NCBI GenBank assembly: GCA_022225965.2
Contig: JAKJXP020000036.1
Location: forward strand, 362,533-426,532
Direction of reading: 5' to 3'
Length of the DNA: 64,000 nucleotides
DNA from: Diatrype stigma
Taxonomy: Eukaryota; Ascomycota; Sordariomycetes; Xylariales; Diatrypaceae
Shown here: piece after piece, positions 49,002 to 61,300 of the stretch
Layout of the letters: each line of letters starts with the position of its first letter
Position numbering within the stretch: the first letter of the stretch is position 1
Position numbers and translations under genes: made by a program
The notes under the pieces: generated by a model
What the model was told of the DNA's origin: nothing
Database searches by the model: none
The model's input: the letters and a program-made list of their open reading frames with translations, nothing else

Positions 49002-50407
49002 GGACTCAGGCACACCCGAGGGATAACAAGCTGGTTCAAGAGCGAACCACGGCGCTCAATGGCGGTGAGAAGCAATCAATCTAACAGTGCTTTGGTTTTT
49101 CTTTCCAGTGCTTACTTCTATTGTATTATTGGCAAGCGGTGTTCAAAGGTTTCGATTAAAAATAATAGTTGTTTGAATCTATATGTAGTCCTAGTCAACC
49201 TCGCATAATGTCGAACACCGATATCCATTTACGACTGATGTACAGCTATGACGTCTACCTGGGATGAAGCTTTTCGTTTCTTTGATATATGTATGAATGT
49301 CCTAAAGTTACACTATACATTGATTATTATATTTTCTTCCTTTTCGTCCTTATTCCATCCACATCTTTGTTCTCCTTGCAAACGAGGGTGGCGGTTGTAC
49401 CAGAGAATATGGAAGAAAAAGGTGCATCGAGCAACAAACAACACGTATACAATATGCGACAGCTGTGTCGTTGGATGTGTATGTTCATATTCATGCTTGC
49501 TTGATACAGTACCGAATCATAATCGTGGGGAGTGTGCGTTGTCTTTAATATGAGACATACCATCTGTGTGTAGTTGACCCGCTCAAGGCTTCATCAACCC
49601 CTTAACCCATATCCCCATAGATCATTACTCTCACCCAATCAGGCTACGTCTTACTGCAGACTCAATTTGTGTTCCACTTGTGAGATACAATGAAACATGC
49701 AAGCGATGTAAGCTTGATAAGTAGCAGTCGTCCATTAATCTATCGCTGTTACCGGGCCAATCACAAGTGACTTGTTACGCGGTGCGCAATCATGACTCTC
49801 AAGTTATAGTGCATCGTAATATACTGGGCTATAAGTCGACCACTGCATGCTGATGTTGATCTATTCCATGCTCGATGCATGCACCTGCGTTTTTCTTGCC
49901 AATAATGCGGCTTCGAGCTTACCGGGCCCACAAAGATCAAGACCATTGGTTCCATTCTGAGTTTCTTACTGCCTTAGCTTGTGCAAGCTCCCGCAAATAT
50001 TATCAGATAAATATATCTGTTGTTGTATTCCGGTCTCGGGAACAGCTGCTGGATATTCCATGCCAAGCCAAGCTGTGTAAAGAAGCCTACATGTCTCATC
50101 TGAGGAGACTCCAAATATAGAGCAGGCTATACCATCTCTTACTGCATACAAAATGAGGCGACGGTGCTAAGCACCCAATCTCAAAAAAATGAATCCTCGT
50201 TGTTTAGAACCTTTGTAGGAAGCCTGTAGCTATACAGCTACGTGTAGCCCAGCACACCCTACTAATCGAACATTTCATCAGGGCCATTTATCATCCTGTG
50301 CATAAGGCGGTAAAGGCTTTCAATCTTCCTGGAGAACTGATATACCTTTTACAATAATAGAGAAGGCAATACGGCTACGATTGGGTGCATCTAGGAAGTC
50401 CCCTGCG
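49002..50407. other. Intergenic region
   Basis: About 1.4 kb, AT-rich, with no recognisable gene or repeat. Confidence 0.5.
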
Positions 50408-52732
50408 ATGGAAAACAGCAATCAGGGGCTCCCATGGGGGGCATGGATCGCGATAACAACCGTTTCGGTGACAGTTCTTCTCATTCTCATTGGATTCGCA
50501 GTTCGGGTATATCGTTCTACCAGGCGACTAGAACGCGATATTGCCGACAAGCTGGACGATGAAACCAGAGACGAGGGTGATCAACCTAGTCGCCAGGCCG
50601 CTTCTCGACTGACTAGTTGCGATAAGTTTGGATTGAAGGGAATGCTCTCTCTATGCATTCCAGTGCCGCTGGTTATATCCTCACTAAGCTTTCTCTCAAG
50701 TTTTTGGGTGATGTCCACGGAGCCGAAAAACATCGTACTTCAAACCTGGTTGCTTGGCAATAAACTACCCAGAATCGTCACGATAACTTCTCTTATCCTA
50801 AGGGCAGGGGTCATAGGGCAAACAGCTCTAGGGGTGTCTATGATAGCGTCGCTTACACTTGAAAAATCCCTTGCGAGAACGAAGGACGTTCCGATCCTCA
50901 TGATCCAAAGGAGTGACACGGCGGCTTCTTACGATCTTCTTCTCTTATTCCTGAAGAGGATGATAGGTCCGAGGTATCAGCGGCCTACCTGGTTGCTAAT
51001 TCCCTTGCTACTTCTGATGGCAGCATCAATCGGGCTCCAGTTCACGTCTACGCTTCTACTTCTGGATTTGGGTGACGGAAACGTCCCTAGTGCCCCTACA
51101 ACGACACCTATCTCACTTGGCTACACCAGCAATTTCGTAGACCAGCGTGGGCGGACGGACAACGATGTGAACTACGCTGGATCTCCTCCGCGCGCATACC
51201 CGCCGTTCGCAGAGTTGACGTCTAGCGTCTCGCGAAGTTACGAAGCCATTGATTATACCGGGATTTCTCTTCGAGCCTTCTTGCCATTTACGTCTCAGGC
51301 AGCTCTGATGTCTCTTCGGGACTTCAGTGGTTACGCGACTCTGGTCAACACGACTACATTGTGCGTTAGGCCACCAATACAGAACGTTACGATTAGCCCC
51401 GTTCCTGATCCGCATTCATTCCTTATGAACATCATTTTCGATGTAGCTTCCTTCAAACAACAGCTAACTGAGAACGGGTTCGATGCCGGTGATTTCTTCG
51501 ATCAAAGGTTTTCCGCAAATGGAAGCGCGAACCAATACAGCCGCCCATATTACAACTATTACAACCCATATACCCCCTCGTTGGAGATTGACGGAAATTT
51601 TACATGTACCATCTCCCCCTGTGCGCTGAGTGTGCATGACGAAAATGGTTGCAAAGAATACCCTATCCACATGTGTTCTCTTGGTGGCGTCCGAGCTTTT
51701 GCTTTCATACAAGAAAGACAATATTGGGGTAACATGACGCAATGGTGGCAGACAATAAATAGTGTCCCGGTAGCCATCGACAAAAGAGATGTGTGGACAA
51801 CCATAAGTTATGATAAGACGGTCACAAATCTTTTTGATAGTGACATCGAATTCGACATCAGCCTTTGCTCCGCAGTCCTCGAACCTCAATACCAAAAAGT
51901 CAACATCTCGTCCGTTTCACCCTTGTCTGAGAAAGGCCTAGCCACAGATAATGATACACGAACACCTGACACAACTGGCCTCCTACAATGGCTTGGAGTC
52001 ACTAGCAATACACCTTTGTCGTTAGCAGATAGGGGTGTGTTTGAACTTGAGTGGTCAATCTGGTCGAGGCGTCATACTCAGCCAGGTCTCGTGACCAGAC
52101 CTTTGAGTGGTAACCCATTGGGCCAGGTTTACAAGGACAAGGGCACAACATACCGATTATGCTTTCAATGCAGCATCGACTCTGTCGATGGTCTAGCTTA
52201 TCTACATCCAGTCCATACGGCCCTCATCCAACAGAGCCTCAAAAATAGCGGACCTGCCAAAGCCTTGCAGGCGTTCTGGACTCTCGTCTACCAATCCTAC
52301 TACTATGACACGCTGCAGTTTTTCGATTACTTCGATAGCGGAACGTACAACTCGTGGATGACGGTGCTGGTGCCTGTCCGGTGTGGCGGGTTCGTTGCTG
52401 TCTGCTGTATGGCGGTGACCCATCTACTTCTGGTCTTTGGCATTGCCATTGTCTTCCTGCGGCAGACGCGCTTCTCCAAGCTGCACGACCCCTGGCTTGC
52501 CTACACACAAGCGTGGAATGGGGATTTTGCAGAGGTGCTGGATGAAGTGACACGGCGTGGTATTGCAAACCCCACTAGGTTTCTCGAGCGCCGGGACAGG
52601 GGTGAGGAGATGGTCGGCTTGGAACTGGACGTACTAGAGCTCGATGTAGGTATAAGGAAGAGACGGGAGAAACTGCCAGATAAGTCTGTTTCATCTGATA
52701 GTTCAGAATCAGGTCAACTGAGTGAAGCCTAG
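50408..52732 (+). CDS. Large multi-pass membrane protein with ectodomain
   Basis: A single exon of 774 residues from the ATG at 50408. The frame is open a little further upstream, without another ATG. Membrane segments lie at about 11-33, 77-102, 122-147 and 195-219. A hydrophilic, probably extracellular domain of about 430 residues follows. It has many N-glycosylation sequons (NTTT, NVTI, NFTC, NMTQ, NISS, NDTR) and several cysteines. A last membrane segment at about 656-683 leads to a cytosolic tail with DPWLAYTQAWNGDF. I recall similar large proteins in plant-associated ascomycetes, all uncharacterised. Function unknown; a surface receptor is only a guess. Confidence 0.75.
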   Translation: MENSNQGLPWGAWIAITTVSVTVLLILIGFAVRVYRSTRRLERDIADKLDDETRDEGDQPSRQAASRLTSCDKFGLKGMLSLCIPVPLVISSLSFLSSFWVMSTEPKNIVLQTWLLGNKLPRIVTITSLILRAGVIGQTALGVSMIASLTLEKSLARTKDVPILMIQRSDTAASYDLLLLFLKRMIGPRYQRPTWLLIPLLLLMAASIGLQFTSTLLLLDLGDGNVPSAPTTTPISLGYTSNFVDQRGRTDNDVNYAGSPPRAYPPFAELTSSVSRSYEAIDYTGISLRAFLPFTSQAALMSLRDFSGYATLVNTTTLCVRPPIQNVTISPVPDPHSFLMNIIFDVASFKQQLTENGFDAGDFFDQRFSANGSANQYSRPYYNYYNPYTPSLEIDGNFTCTISPCALSVHDENGCKEYPIHMCSLGGVRAFAFIQERQYWGNMTQWWQTINSVPVAIDKRDVWTTISYDKTVTNLFDSDIEFDISLCSAVLEPQYQKVNISSVSPLSEKGLATDNDTRTPDTTGLLQWLGVTSNTPLSLADRGVFELEWSIWSRRHTQPGLVTRPLSGNPLGQVYKDKGTTYRLCFQCSIDSVDGLAYLHPVHTALIQQSLKNSGPAKALQAFWTLVYQSYYYDTLQFFDYFDSGTYNSWMTVLVPVRCGGFVAVCCMAVTHLLLVFGIAIVFLRQTRFSKLHDPWLAYTQAWNGDFAEVLDEVTRRGIANPTRFLERRDRGEEMVGLELDVLELDVGIRKRREKLPDKSVSSDSSESGQLSEA

Positions 52733-55670
52733 TTTGACAAGAGCTTGTCACGAGACTCAAGGCAGTTCCTCCGAATTATGTCATTTTACCCTGTTCGCGG
52801 CAAAATATGACTAGGGGGGTCTGAAGAATATGAAGATGTTACAATACCACACTATCACTTGACGGATTAGGGGGTGTGGGTGGGTATTGGAGATATCTAT
52901 GGCCCTCTCGGCCCTCTCACACCGTAGCGAGCGGTATGAGAGGCGTCGTCGCTTTTCTGTTGTGGACATATATCGAAGTTCAACCGCAGGGCTACCACGA
53001 GGGAACCCCGGGGAGATGTAGCCGCCGCATGCGTCCTGCTCCCGCCCCGAGAGCAGTGATGGCGGTCGTGCCCTGTCGTGCTTGCTGCAGGGGCTCGTAA
53101 ATACCGCTTGCTACTTCGGCACACGGACAGTACCCAAATGGACCAAGCTCAAAGCAGCACACCGATAGAGTAGGTCGAGCCAGAAGACGGTGCGGTCTAC
53201 GATGCGCTATGGCCGCCATAGCCGCCGTACCTGCGTCCACCCGAGTACTGGGAAACGGAAGCGAGTGGGGCCGAGAATGGTGATGGGAAGGGGGACGAGA
53301 AGGTGAAAAAGAAACAAACATCCCCAAAGTTGAGGTGCCTGCACTTATGCAGGCCGTTACAGTGCGATCCGGGACATGCGTCATATGACTGCATAAAGAC
53401 GGCCAGCCCAACAACACCGCAGCGAGAAGGTTCACATATACACCCCGCCAACCCATCGGGATGTTAGCCCGGGTTATCCACGGGAAGTAAGGCAATGTCA
53501 TTGTACCGAAGGCGGCGCGGCAGAGGCACCTGAGTATCCTGGTTCTCGGCACCTCGAATAAAAAAGTGGACTTCCCGCCGGGGCTGGGCCGATTCGCGGA
53601 GGCCGCGCTGGTCGGCTACCCGCTGGTCGGCTACCGGCTAGTGGATAAGATGGTTTATATAGGCAAGTCGTAAGGTGCTCGAGAGGGTATATATAAGGAG
53701 ATACTGCAATTAATCATTCTCGGGGGCTGTTGCTCGCCTCCATGCCCGACAAGGGGGCGGGGGGACAACCCCCCCCCCCCCCCCCGAAGTTTAGTATAAT
53801 CAACAGATTCTGATTGAGAGAGCCAGCCGAGAGCTCGGCCCGGAGGGATTTCATCACGGGCTTTTTTGGGGCAATGGCTGTAATGACCTGACTTCGTAGT
53901 TATACAGTTATTTCTCTTCGAGTTACGTCAAAGGATAAACGCCGAGAAAGCACGCCACGTACGGGGGCCCTTGAAAAGCGGCGATCGGCACAGCGTAATC
54001 AATCTGTTTGCTGAGGCTTCCCCGCCATGTAGGCTCATCGGTATAACGTTAGGGGACATATGTCGTCATCGTGTTACCCGCTGCTGCAACGTTCGGCTGC
54101 TGCTGCGGTTGCGGGCCTGTCAGCAACAGTCATCTGCTATGCATCGACGCGCATGGTGTCTACACGAAGTTAGTGCTCCGAAGGACACTTATGTATAACT
54201 GCTAATGGTAAGAGGTAACACAGGGGAGGAGATCGTAATCGTCGAATCCTTCATGATGATCGAGGATATCTTACGACTCGACATCACCCATCCACGAATG
54301 CGATCACACATATGTACTATGCCGTATGCCTACATACCTACTCTACATACATGTCTAGGTGCAACGTAGATGAGTATGTTATATGAACCAGACCTTCCCC
54401 GTCCCTGTGCTACTCAGTACGACTGATAGAAACTCGCCTGTCCTAAAGGGGTTCGTGATGCACTGGTTGCTTGTGAAGACAGCGGCTATATACATGGTTT
54501 GGCCTCGATAACCCGCATTTCGTACATATCTCCCTACATATACATGCATGCGTGCGTTAGTTAGTTAAGTTAACGGATTGCCCTTTTGGTTCATGCTTGA
54601 CATTGTTGACAACCGAAGTCTGCAAGTAGCAAGTCAGCAAGTCCGCAAGCCCGTAGACTAAAGTGAGTCCAGCTGATAGCGTCGCCAGAAGCAGCGCTGA
54701 AGAAGAGAAAAGAGAGGAAAAGAATCTCAAAACAAACGTGTCAGACGTGTGTATCAGCCTAAAACCCACGAGGGGAAGAGTGGGAGACTGGAAGATCGAC
54801 CTCTAACGTCATCTCCTGCTTGGCCGTTACCAGTATGCATCCTCGAGGTGTGGTAGGATGTCTGGATGTCTGGGTTGTCTGGAAGCTTACCGACATGTGG
54901 TTATGTATGTACAGTAGGTAGGATGAATGCTACAGACTACCTGGCAGCCTGGTTACACCGATTCTCGTGCTGCTCGTGCTACATGTATGTAGGTATGTAC
55001 GGTGTATTGTACAATAGTTACTACTAACCAGAGCAGCCCGGAGGTAGGTGCATAAGCTTACAGTCCTGTCGGCGGTCGCTGCGACCAGGACATGCACCAC
55101 ATGTTTGCCCCCCTCCCTCCCCCCGGGAAATTGGGACCTGCCAGCGTAGCTCCTAATTTAAGCCGGTTGCCCCCTACCGTTAGAGCTGGATTATCTTTCG
55201 CGTTATCGCCATTTGCGGTGGAGTTTCAATCAATCACCTCAACCGAGGGCAGCGAGCGAAAAAAAGGATAGAAAAACATTGAACAACCCCGAGGCACCAA
55301 TGAACCACTACTGTGCTAGGCCAACTCAACTACGAAGTGGCGAGTCAACGGGATAGTTAGTTCACTTAAGATTAACTAAGTAGGTCTCCTATACTATCTA
55401 CTAGTCACTATCCGACGACTCCGAGCCAGGACGAGACCATTGGAATCCGAGGCAGGAAGAAGATACAAAAAGAAAAGAGGCCTGTCTCAACGTTAATCGC
55501 GCGCGCGCCCAATCTGTCTCACTTCACCCGCGTACATCACCAAACGAAACGGAACTAGAAACCCGTCCCGCAAACGAGCGGTTTCGAAACGAGCGAGCAC
55601 GCGATTTTCGATTGAGCGAACGAACGAACGAACGAGCGAACGGACGGAAGAACGAAAGAGGGAATCAGAT
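52733..55670. other. Gene-free region, about 2.9 kb
   Basis: This contains a run of 17 cytosines at 53769-53785, a short direct repeat of ggtcggctacc at about 53610-53637, and a (cgaa)n run at about 55615-55645 in the presumed 5' leader of the next gene. The minus-strand frame at 52992-53552 has no family support. Confidence 0.5.
53769..53785 (+). repeat. Poly-C tract (17 C)
   Basis: A homopolymer of 17 cytosines preceded by two G runs. Its length is uncertain for the usual sequencing reasons. Confidence 0.9.
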
Positions 55671-56632
55671 ATGGCTAGCAGCAGCAGCATGAGCGCGCGA
55701 AGCCGCAGCCCCAACGACCGCATCTCCTCCGAGAGCTCGTCGTCGTCGACCGTCTTCGAGAAGCTGTCGGCAGAGCAACAACTGCTACAGCAGCAGCAGC
55801 AGCAGCAACCGCCATCGCCGCCGTCACCACACAGCGTCAGCAGCATATGCAGCCAGTGCGACAAGCGGCGCGCCAGCAGCGACGGCGGCGGGCGGACGCT
55901 CAACGTGCCGCTGATCGCGGTGCTGCGGCTGCTGGCGGCGGGCGTGGCCGGGGCGGCGCTGGTGCGGATCCACACCAAGGCGGACGCGGCGTGGTGGCCG
56001 CCGGAGCACAAGCTGCTGTTCAACCTGTGCTGGGCGACGTTCGTGTGGAACGCCGTGGCGGCGCTCGGCGCCACGCTCGGCTACGCCTACTTCCCCTCGC
56101 CGCGCCGCACGTGCGGCCTGCCGCCCGTCACCGTCACCGTCGGCGGCCGCGGCGTCCTGTCGTTCGGGGGGCCCGACGAGGACGACGCCGAGGCCCGCCG
56201 CCGCACCAAGCGCATGTGCGTCTCCCTCTTCGACCTCGTCCTCGCCCTCTCCGTCCTCAGCCTCCTGCTCCACTCCACCCAGTCCATGGAGAAGTGGTGG
56301 GGCAGCCGATACGTTGGCCTGCGGCCGCGCACCACCGTTATGATCGTCTTTGTTGTGTAAGTTTTTTCCCGTTCTACGTTGCGTTGGGTTTTGGGTTCTT
56401 TCTCCTTCTCTTCTTGGGTTGTGTGTGTATATGTGTGTTCGGCAGGAACCCAGGGGGTAGTATGTATGTGATGTGGTGCTGACGAAGTCCTGCTGTGATA
56501 TATAGCCTTTCTGGGGTGTTCGTGGCCATCTTCCAGCTCTTCCAGTTCGTCGAGGCCAAGGTTATCAACATCCGCATCGCCGTCCAAGACACGTACGATA
56601 GAGAGTTGACTACCTCGCGCGTGCAGCTGTGA
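55671..56632 (+). CDS. Four-pass membrane protein of unknown function
   Basis: Two exons (55671-56356, 56506-56632) encode 270 residues. The N-terminal 75 residues are Ser-rich with a poly-Gln run of 7 and a Pro-rich stretch. Hydrophobic segments lie at about 79-99, 114-139, 184-204 and 222-244. The last is completed by the second exon, which also adds EAKVINIRIAVQDTYDREL. The four-helix plan is like that of MARVEL-type proteins, but I see no diagnostic motif. Coding GC is very high against its flanks. Splicing at the GTAAGT at 56357 is well supported because it completes the fourth membrane segment. Confidence 0.7.
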
Positions 56633-58347
56633 GGTGAGATTAATGAGACGATACGAGCAATAGGGGGCAAATGGGGAACGACCGGCTTTTCCTCGAGCAA
56701 AAACAAAAGAGATTTTCAGGAAATGTGATCTGTGCTGTCGACTTCACTTCTTTGTTCGATTTTTGGGGGGGGTTTTTTTTCACATCTGCATTGAGGAACA
56801 TACTACAGGCGGGAGCTACGGAGTTTTTCGGATACCAAGTTTCGCGACCAAATATCACCATTTGGGGCCGGACATTCGCTAGGTCCGGCGATGAAGGTTT
56901 TACAATGAAGATTATATATTTAATGGCAAGACGACTTTCCAGCTAAACCCCAGGACCTGGAATATCCCCCTGGTTTTCTCTCAACCAACCTTCGTTTTGA
57001 CGAACTCTGGCCTGGGGAGTTCGTGCAATGGCCTACCAACGGCTACGGCTACGGATACGTGATCACAGTTCGCTGTAGCCTTAGAACTTTGACTATTTCG
57101 GATGCTCAGGTAGGTTTGTGAGGTAGCTTTCTATCCTGAACCTGCGGAGTCGAACGCCACAGCAACCAACAGTGCTCAGCTGGGGCAGAAATGTCTCACT
57201 CCAGATACATACATCTATTTTAGGATCTAACGAAACATACAAAGCAACTGCAACAGATGCAGCAGATGCAGACAGAAAAGAGGCGATGCATGCAGTAGTA
57301 GACCTGCCACCACCCCCCAACCAACTTGCAGATGAGCTGGGAAGAGATGTTTTGAGCTGATAGCAAACCCACCAATAGGATGGATGGTGTTCAGCAACTG
57401 GGAGAATCCAACTCGCCATACAATGGATGTCTAATATGCGGTTGGTGCGCGGCTGTTGCTAAGTTCCGTATTGCCAGCCCATTTCCAACCAACCTATTTA
57501 TTCAAATATGCGTCAACTCTCGGGTCTTGGCCATTGCAAGTATGTGACTAAAGTGTCACGTCTATGTAGTGAGATATTCTGGCATGCAGGAGCGAGAAGA
57601 GGCAAAGACGTCTCCTGAGCTCCTACGTTCAGGGGTCAACAGATGGCTGGTAATTCATACACAGCTGGGTACGGTTGAGGTAGATAATACACAATTTGGT
57701 GAAAGTATATCCCATGGTAATCAGGTTCCTTATCTCGCTACCAGCAATCTGTTACCTTTTGTAATACATGCCATCTTACATTATTGGCCTAGTTATGAAG
57801 TTGCATATACGTTGACAGGTAGGTCACCATCTTGAAACATGTTGGCGTTAGGCCTTCGAGTGCATACAGCTATTCACGTAACACAGCACTATCCGATTTA
57901 CGTTGTACCGAAGCTGATCTCAGCTTGGGTTTCTTTCTATTATTTCGAGCTATCTACTTTACCCTGTACCTTCTAGGTCTGTAGAATAGCCCTCCCTAAT
58001 CTAATAAGTAGCCATATACCAGAATACCTGCAGTGCTGTCTTACTCTCTAGTTACATGACATAGCCCACATATAGTAGCGCTTGGAATTTATATGCAAAC
58101 AAAAAACCTTTATATGATACCGTATCAATACTCCACCATGGACGGATTAAAACGATTACTATATACAAGAGGAGAAAAAAACAAGTATGCGCAGGGGGTG
58201 TGTGTAGGATACGCTCCCGAGGGAGGGTCAGACCAAGGTATGCTGGCAACATACACCAAACCCGGAGATGCAAGATCTCCGTACAGTCGGCGGAGCCAGT
58301 CCTGACGACACTGGGTGGCCCATCTATGCCACGGTGGTCGTGGCCTC
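56633..58347. other. Intergenic region
   Basis: About 1.7 kb between the four-pass membrane protein gene (+) and the ABC transporter gene (-), which are convergent. No gene recognised. Confidence 0.5.
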
Positions 58348-61300
58348 TTACTGGGTCTTCTTGTCCTCCTTGGCCTCCTTCTTGCCCTTGGGGACCCGCG
58401 TGAGCCAGTAGAAGAACAGGGCGCCGAAGATGTTGAAGACGATGAAGACCCAGAAGATGCCAAAGTTGCGCCATCGGTCCGCTGAAGGAAAAGAATACAA
58501 GGTTAGTCAACTGAACACTTGTAGGAGTGATCTTGAAAGTGGGGGGGAAGCTTACAATAATAAGACTTAGCGGAGGCCAAGAACGCATTCGTCGAACCTA
58601 TAGGACACAGGCTGCAGTTCTCGGTATAGTTCTCGGTGCCGTATTCCAGGTAGCCGTCCATGTTGGCGAGAGCGAGGTAGTCGCCCACGTACTCGATGCA
58701 GGTCATGTTGGGGGTGGGGTTGAAGTGCAGGAACTCGTTGGTGGCGCACACGATGTTGGTGTTGGCGACGGCAGCCGAGAGCAGGGCGGAGACAAGGTAA
58801 CTAAAAGGGCTGACGCGGTACATGAAGATCCAAAAGCGGGGCATAGTGTCGGGGTTGGCGAGGACACCGCAGAAGATGAGGCACATCATGAAGAGGATGT
58901 TGGCGATGTTGCCGCCGGCCTCGGCCGTCTCGAAGGCCGCGATAACCATGTGCGTGAAGGTGGCCGTGAACCACATGAAGGCGAACAGGAGCAGGAAGAC
59001 GAGGGCGCCGCGCTCGGCCGTCTGGCCCGCCGCCTCGGCGTTGTGCTGCAGGCCCACGGGGTAGTACCAGCACACGAACATCAGCACGGCCATAAGCGAG
59101 TTCCAGGGCAGCTCGACGAGCGCCTGCGCCAGCATGAACACCTTCCAGCCGTACACCTTGGAGGGCCGCTCGCGCACCTCGTACAGCGACCGCTGGATTA
59201 CGAAGTACGGCATAGTCTGCTGGCACAGCTGCCCGAACACCGTCAGGATGTTGAAGATGGCGAACATCTGGTTCTGCAGGCCCTGCTGCGAGTTGGGCGC
59301 GTCGAGGAACACCAGGCCGATGAAGAGCGAGATGACGATGCAGAGCGCCGCCTTCGAGTAGATGTACGACGGCGTGCGCCAGTACTGCTGATGCACGCGG
59401 TGCGTGACCAGCCAAAGCTGCGTCCAGAAGCTGGCGGCGTGTTCTCGGTATTGCTGGTCGTCGTGCGTCGGGGGCGGCAGCTCGGGAGACTCGTCCTTCA
59501 AGCGCTGTAGCTCGGCCTGCACAGAAGCATACTCCTCGCTGTGGCGCCAAGTGTCGAACCAGTTGATGTCGGTTTCGGTTCCAGGTGCGGCGCCGATCGC
59601 CTTCAGCATCCATTCGGCAGGGTTGGCATCCTCGGGACATGCGGGAGCTCCGTTGCGCTCGAAATATCTGGTCATGGTCTTGGAGTTCTCGCCGATGTCG
59701 CCGAAGTAGACGGTTCTTCCGCCCTTGGCAAGGAAAAGCAGGCGGTCGAATCGCTGGAACAACATGGCAGAGGGCTGGTGGATGGTGCAGAGGATGGCTT
59801 GTCCGTTCTTGGTTAGCTTCTCGAGCAGATCCATGATCGCCCAAGACGTCTGAGAATCGAGGCCGGATGTGGGTTCATCGACGAAGAGTAGCAAAGGCGG
59901 CTTGGCAGCGAGCTCGACACCAATCGTCAAGCGCTTCCGCTGTTCCACGTTGAGACCTTCGCCGAGGACGCCGACTACGGCGCCGGCGTACTCCTGCATG
60001 TCCAGTAGCTTGATGACTTCCTCAACGTAGGCTAGCTTCTCTTCTTTCGGTACATCGGCAGGTTGGCGGAGGAGGGCAGAGAACTCGAGGGCTTCGCGGA
60101 CGGTGCTGGTGGACAAGTGAAGATCCTGTTGCTGGACATAGCCGGTCTTCCTCTGGAAAGACGTATCGCGGAGCTTACCGTCTACCAGCATTTCTCCGCT
60201 TATGACACCCGTTGTTATACGGTCAGCCAAGGCATCCAGCAAGGTAGTCTTTCCGGCTCCGGACACGCCCATCAGTGCTGTCAACGTGCCCGGTTTGACC
60301 CAACCATCGACGTTGTCAAGAATGCGTCGATTCTCCTTCTTGATCTTGACGTCGTAGCACACATTGTTCCAGTGGAAGACGCTGTTCGAGGCTTCAATGA
60401 ACCCATCGCTCTTCTCTCCGTTGGCACGGCTCGGGCGGCTCGCGTTCGTCACCGAAGGTCCAACTCGAATGCCCTCTTCCGGGTCGCTCTCGTGCTTCCG
60501 CTCCTTGATCTGGGCGGGCTTGTGGCCGCGTCGGAATACCAGGACCTCGCCCTTGGACTTCTTCTCGGACACGAACTCCGAAGCGGTGATATACGTACCC
60601 GTGAAGAAGATGAGGAAGGCGATCAGGATGCCGAAGTTCCGCCACTTGTGAGCCGCCAAGTAGGTGAATTGACTACCGATATAGGCGTCGCCCGACACGA
60701 AGGGTTGGCCGGGGACACTGCCGACAGTAGAACACACTTTGTAGTCAAGGCTAACACTATCAAAGGGGGGGACGAAAGCGACGCAAGGGAATTCGCGGCC
60801 GGAAAACTCGTTAACCATGAAGGACTCGAATGCGTAAGCTAGCGGGTCGATGTAGTTGATCCAGCGGCACCAATCGAGCATGTAGCCGATGGGGATGACG
60901 AAGCCGGTAAAGATGACCAGAGCCAAGATCAAGAGCGCTGTCGGAACCATGGACTGAGACAGGGTGCGCGAAGCCGCTCCGATGGTGCGGAAAATCGCGC
61001 TCATAGTCAGGACAGTGAAGAACGAGAGGAGAAGGTAGAAGAAGAACGCGCCCGGTTCGCGACGTAGGTTTGTTATGAAATACAAGGTCAGGTTGAATAT
61101 TATCGTGTTCATGACCTTGTACGGCATGTCGCAGAGCATAGACGCTATGGCTTCGGCCGAGGGGTGATACAGAGCATATCGGCTGTGTTTTTCGACGATC
61201 GGCCGTTGAGCCCAGAGTGAGAGAATCTACAATATTCAAAGTCAGCATGCAACGAACTCCTGCGACCATAGAAATAAAAAATAAAAATAAAAGCCAAGGG

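Noticed and set aside
52992..53552. 186-codon minus-strand frame
   Set aside because: Low-complexity and shadow-like, with no family and no promoter or splice evidence.
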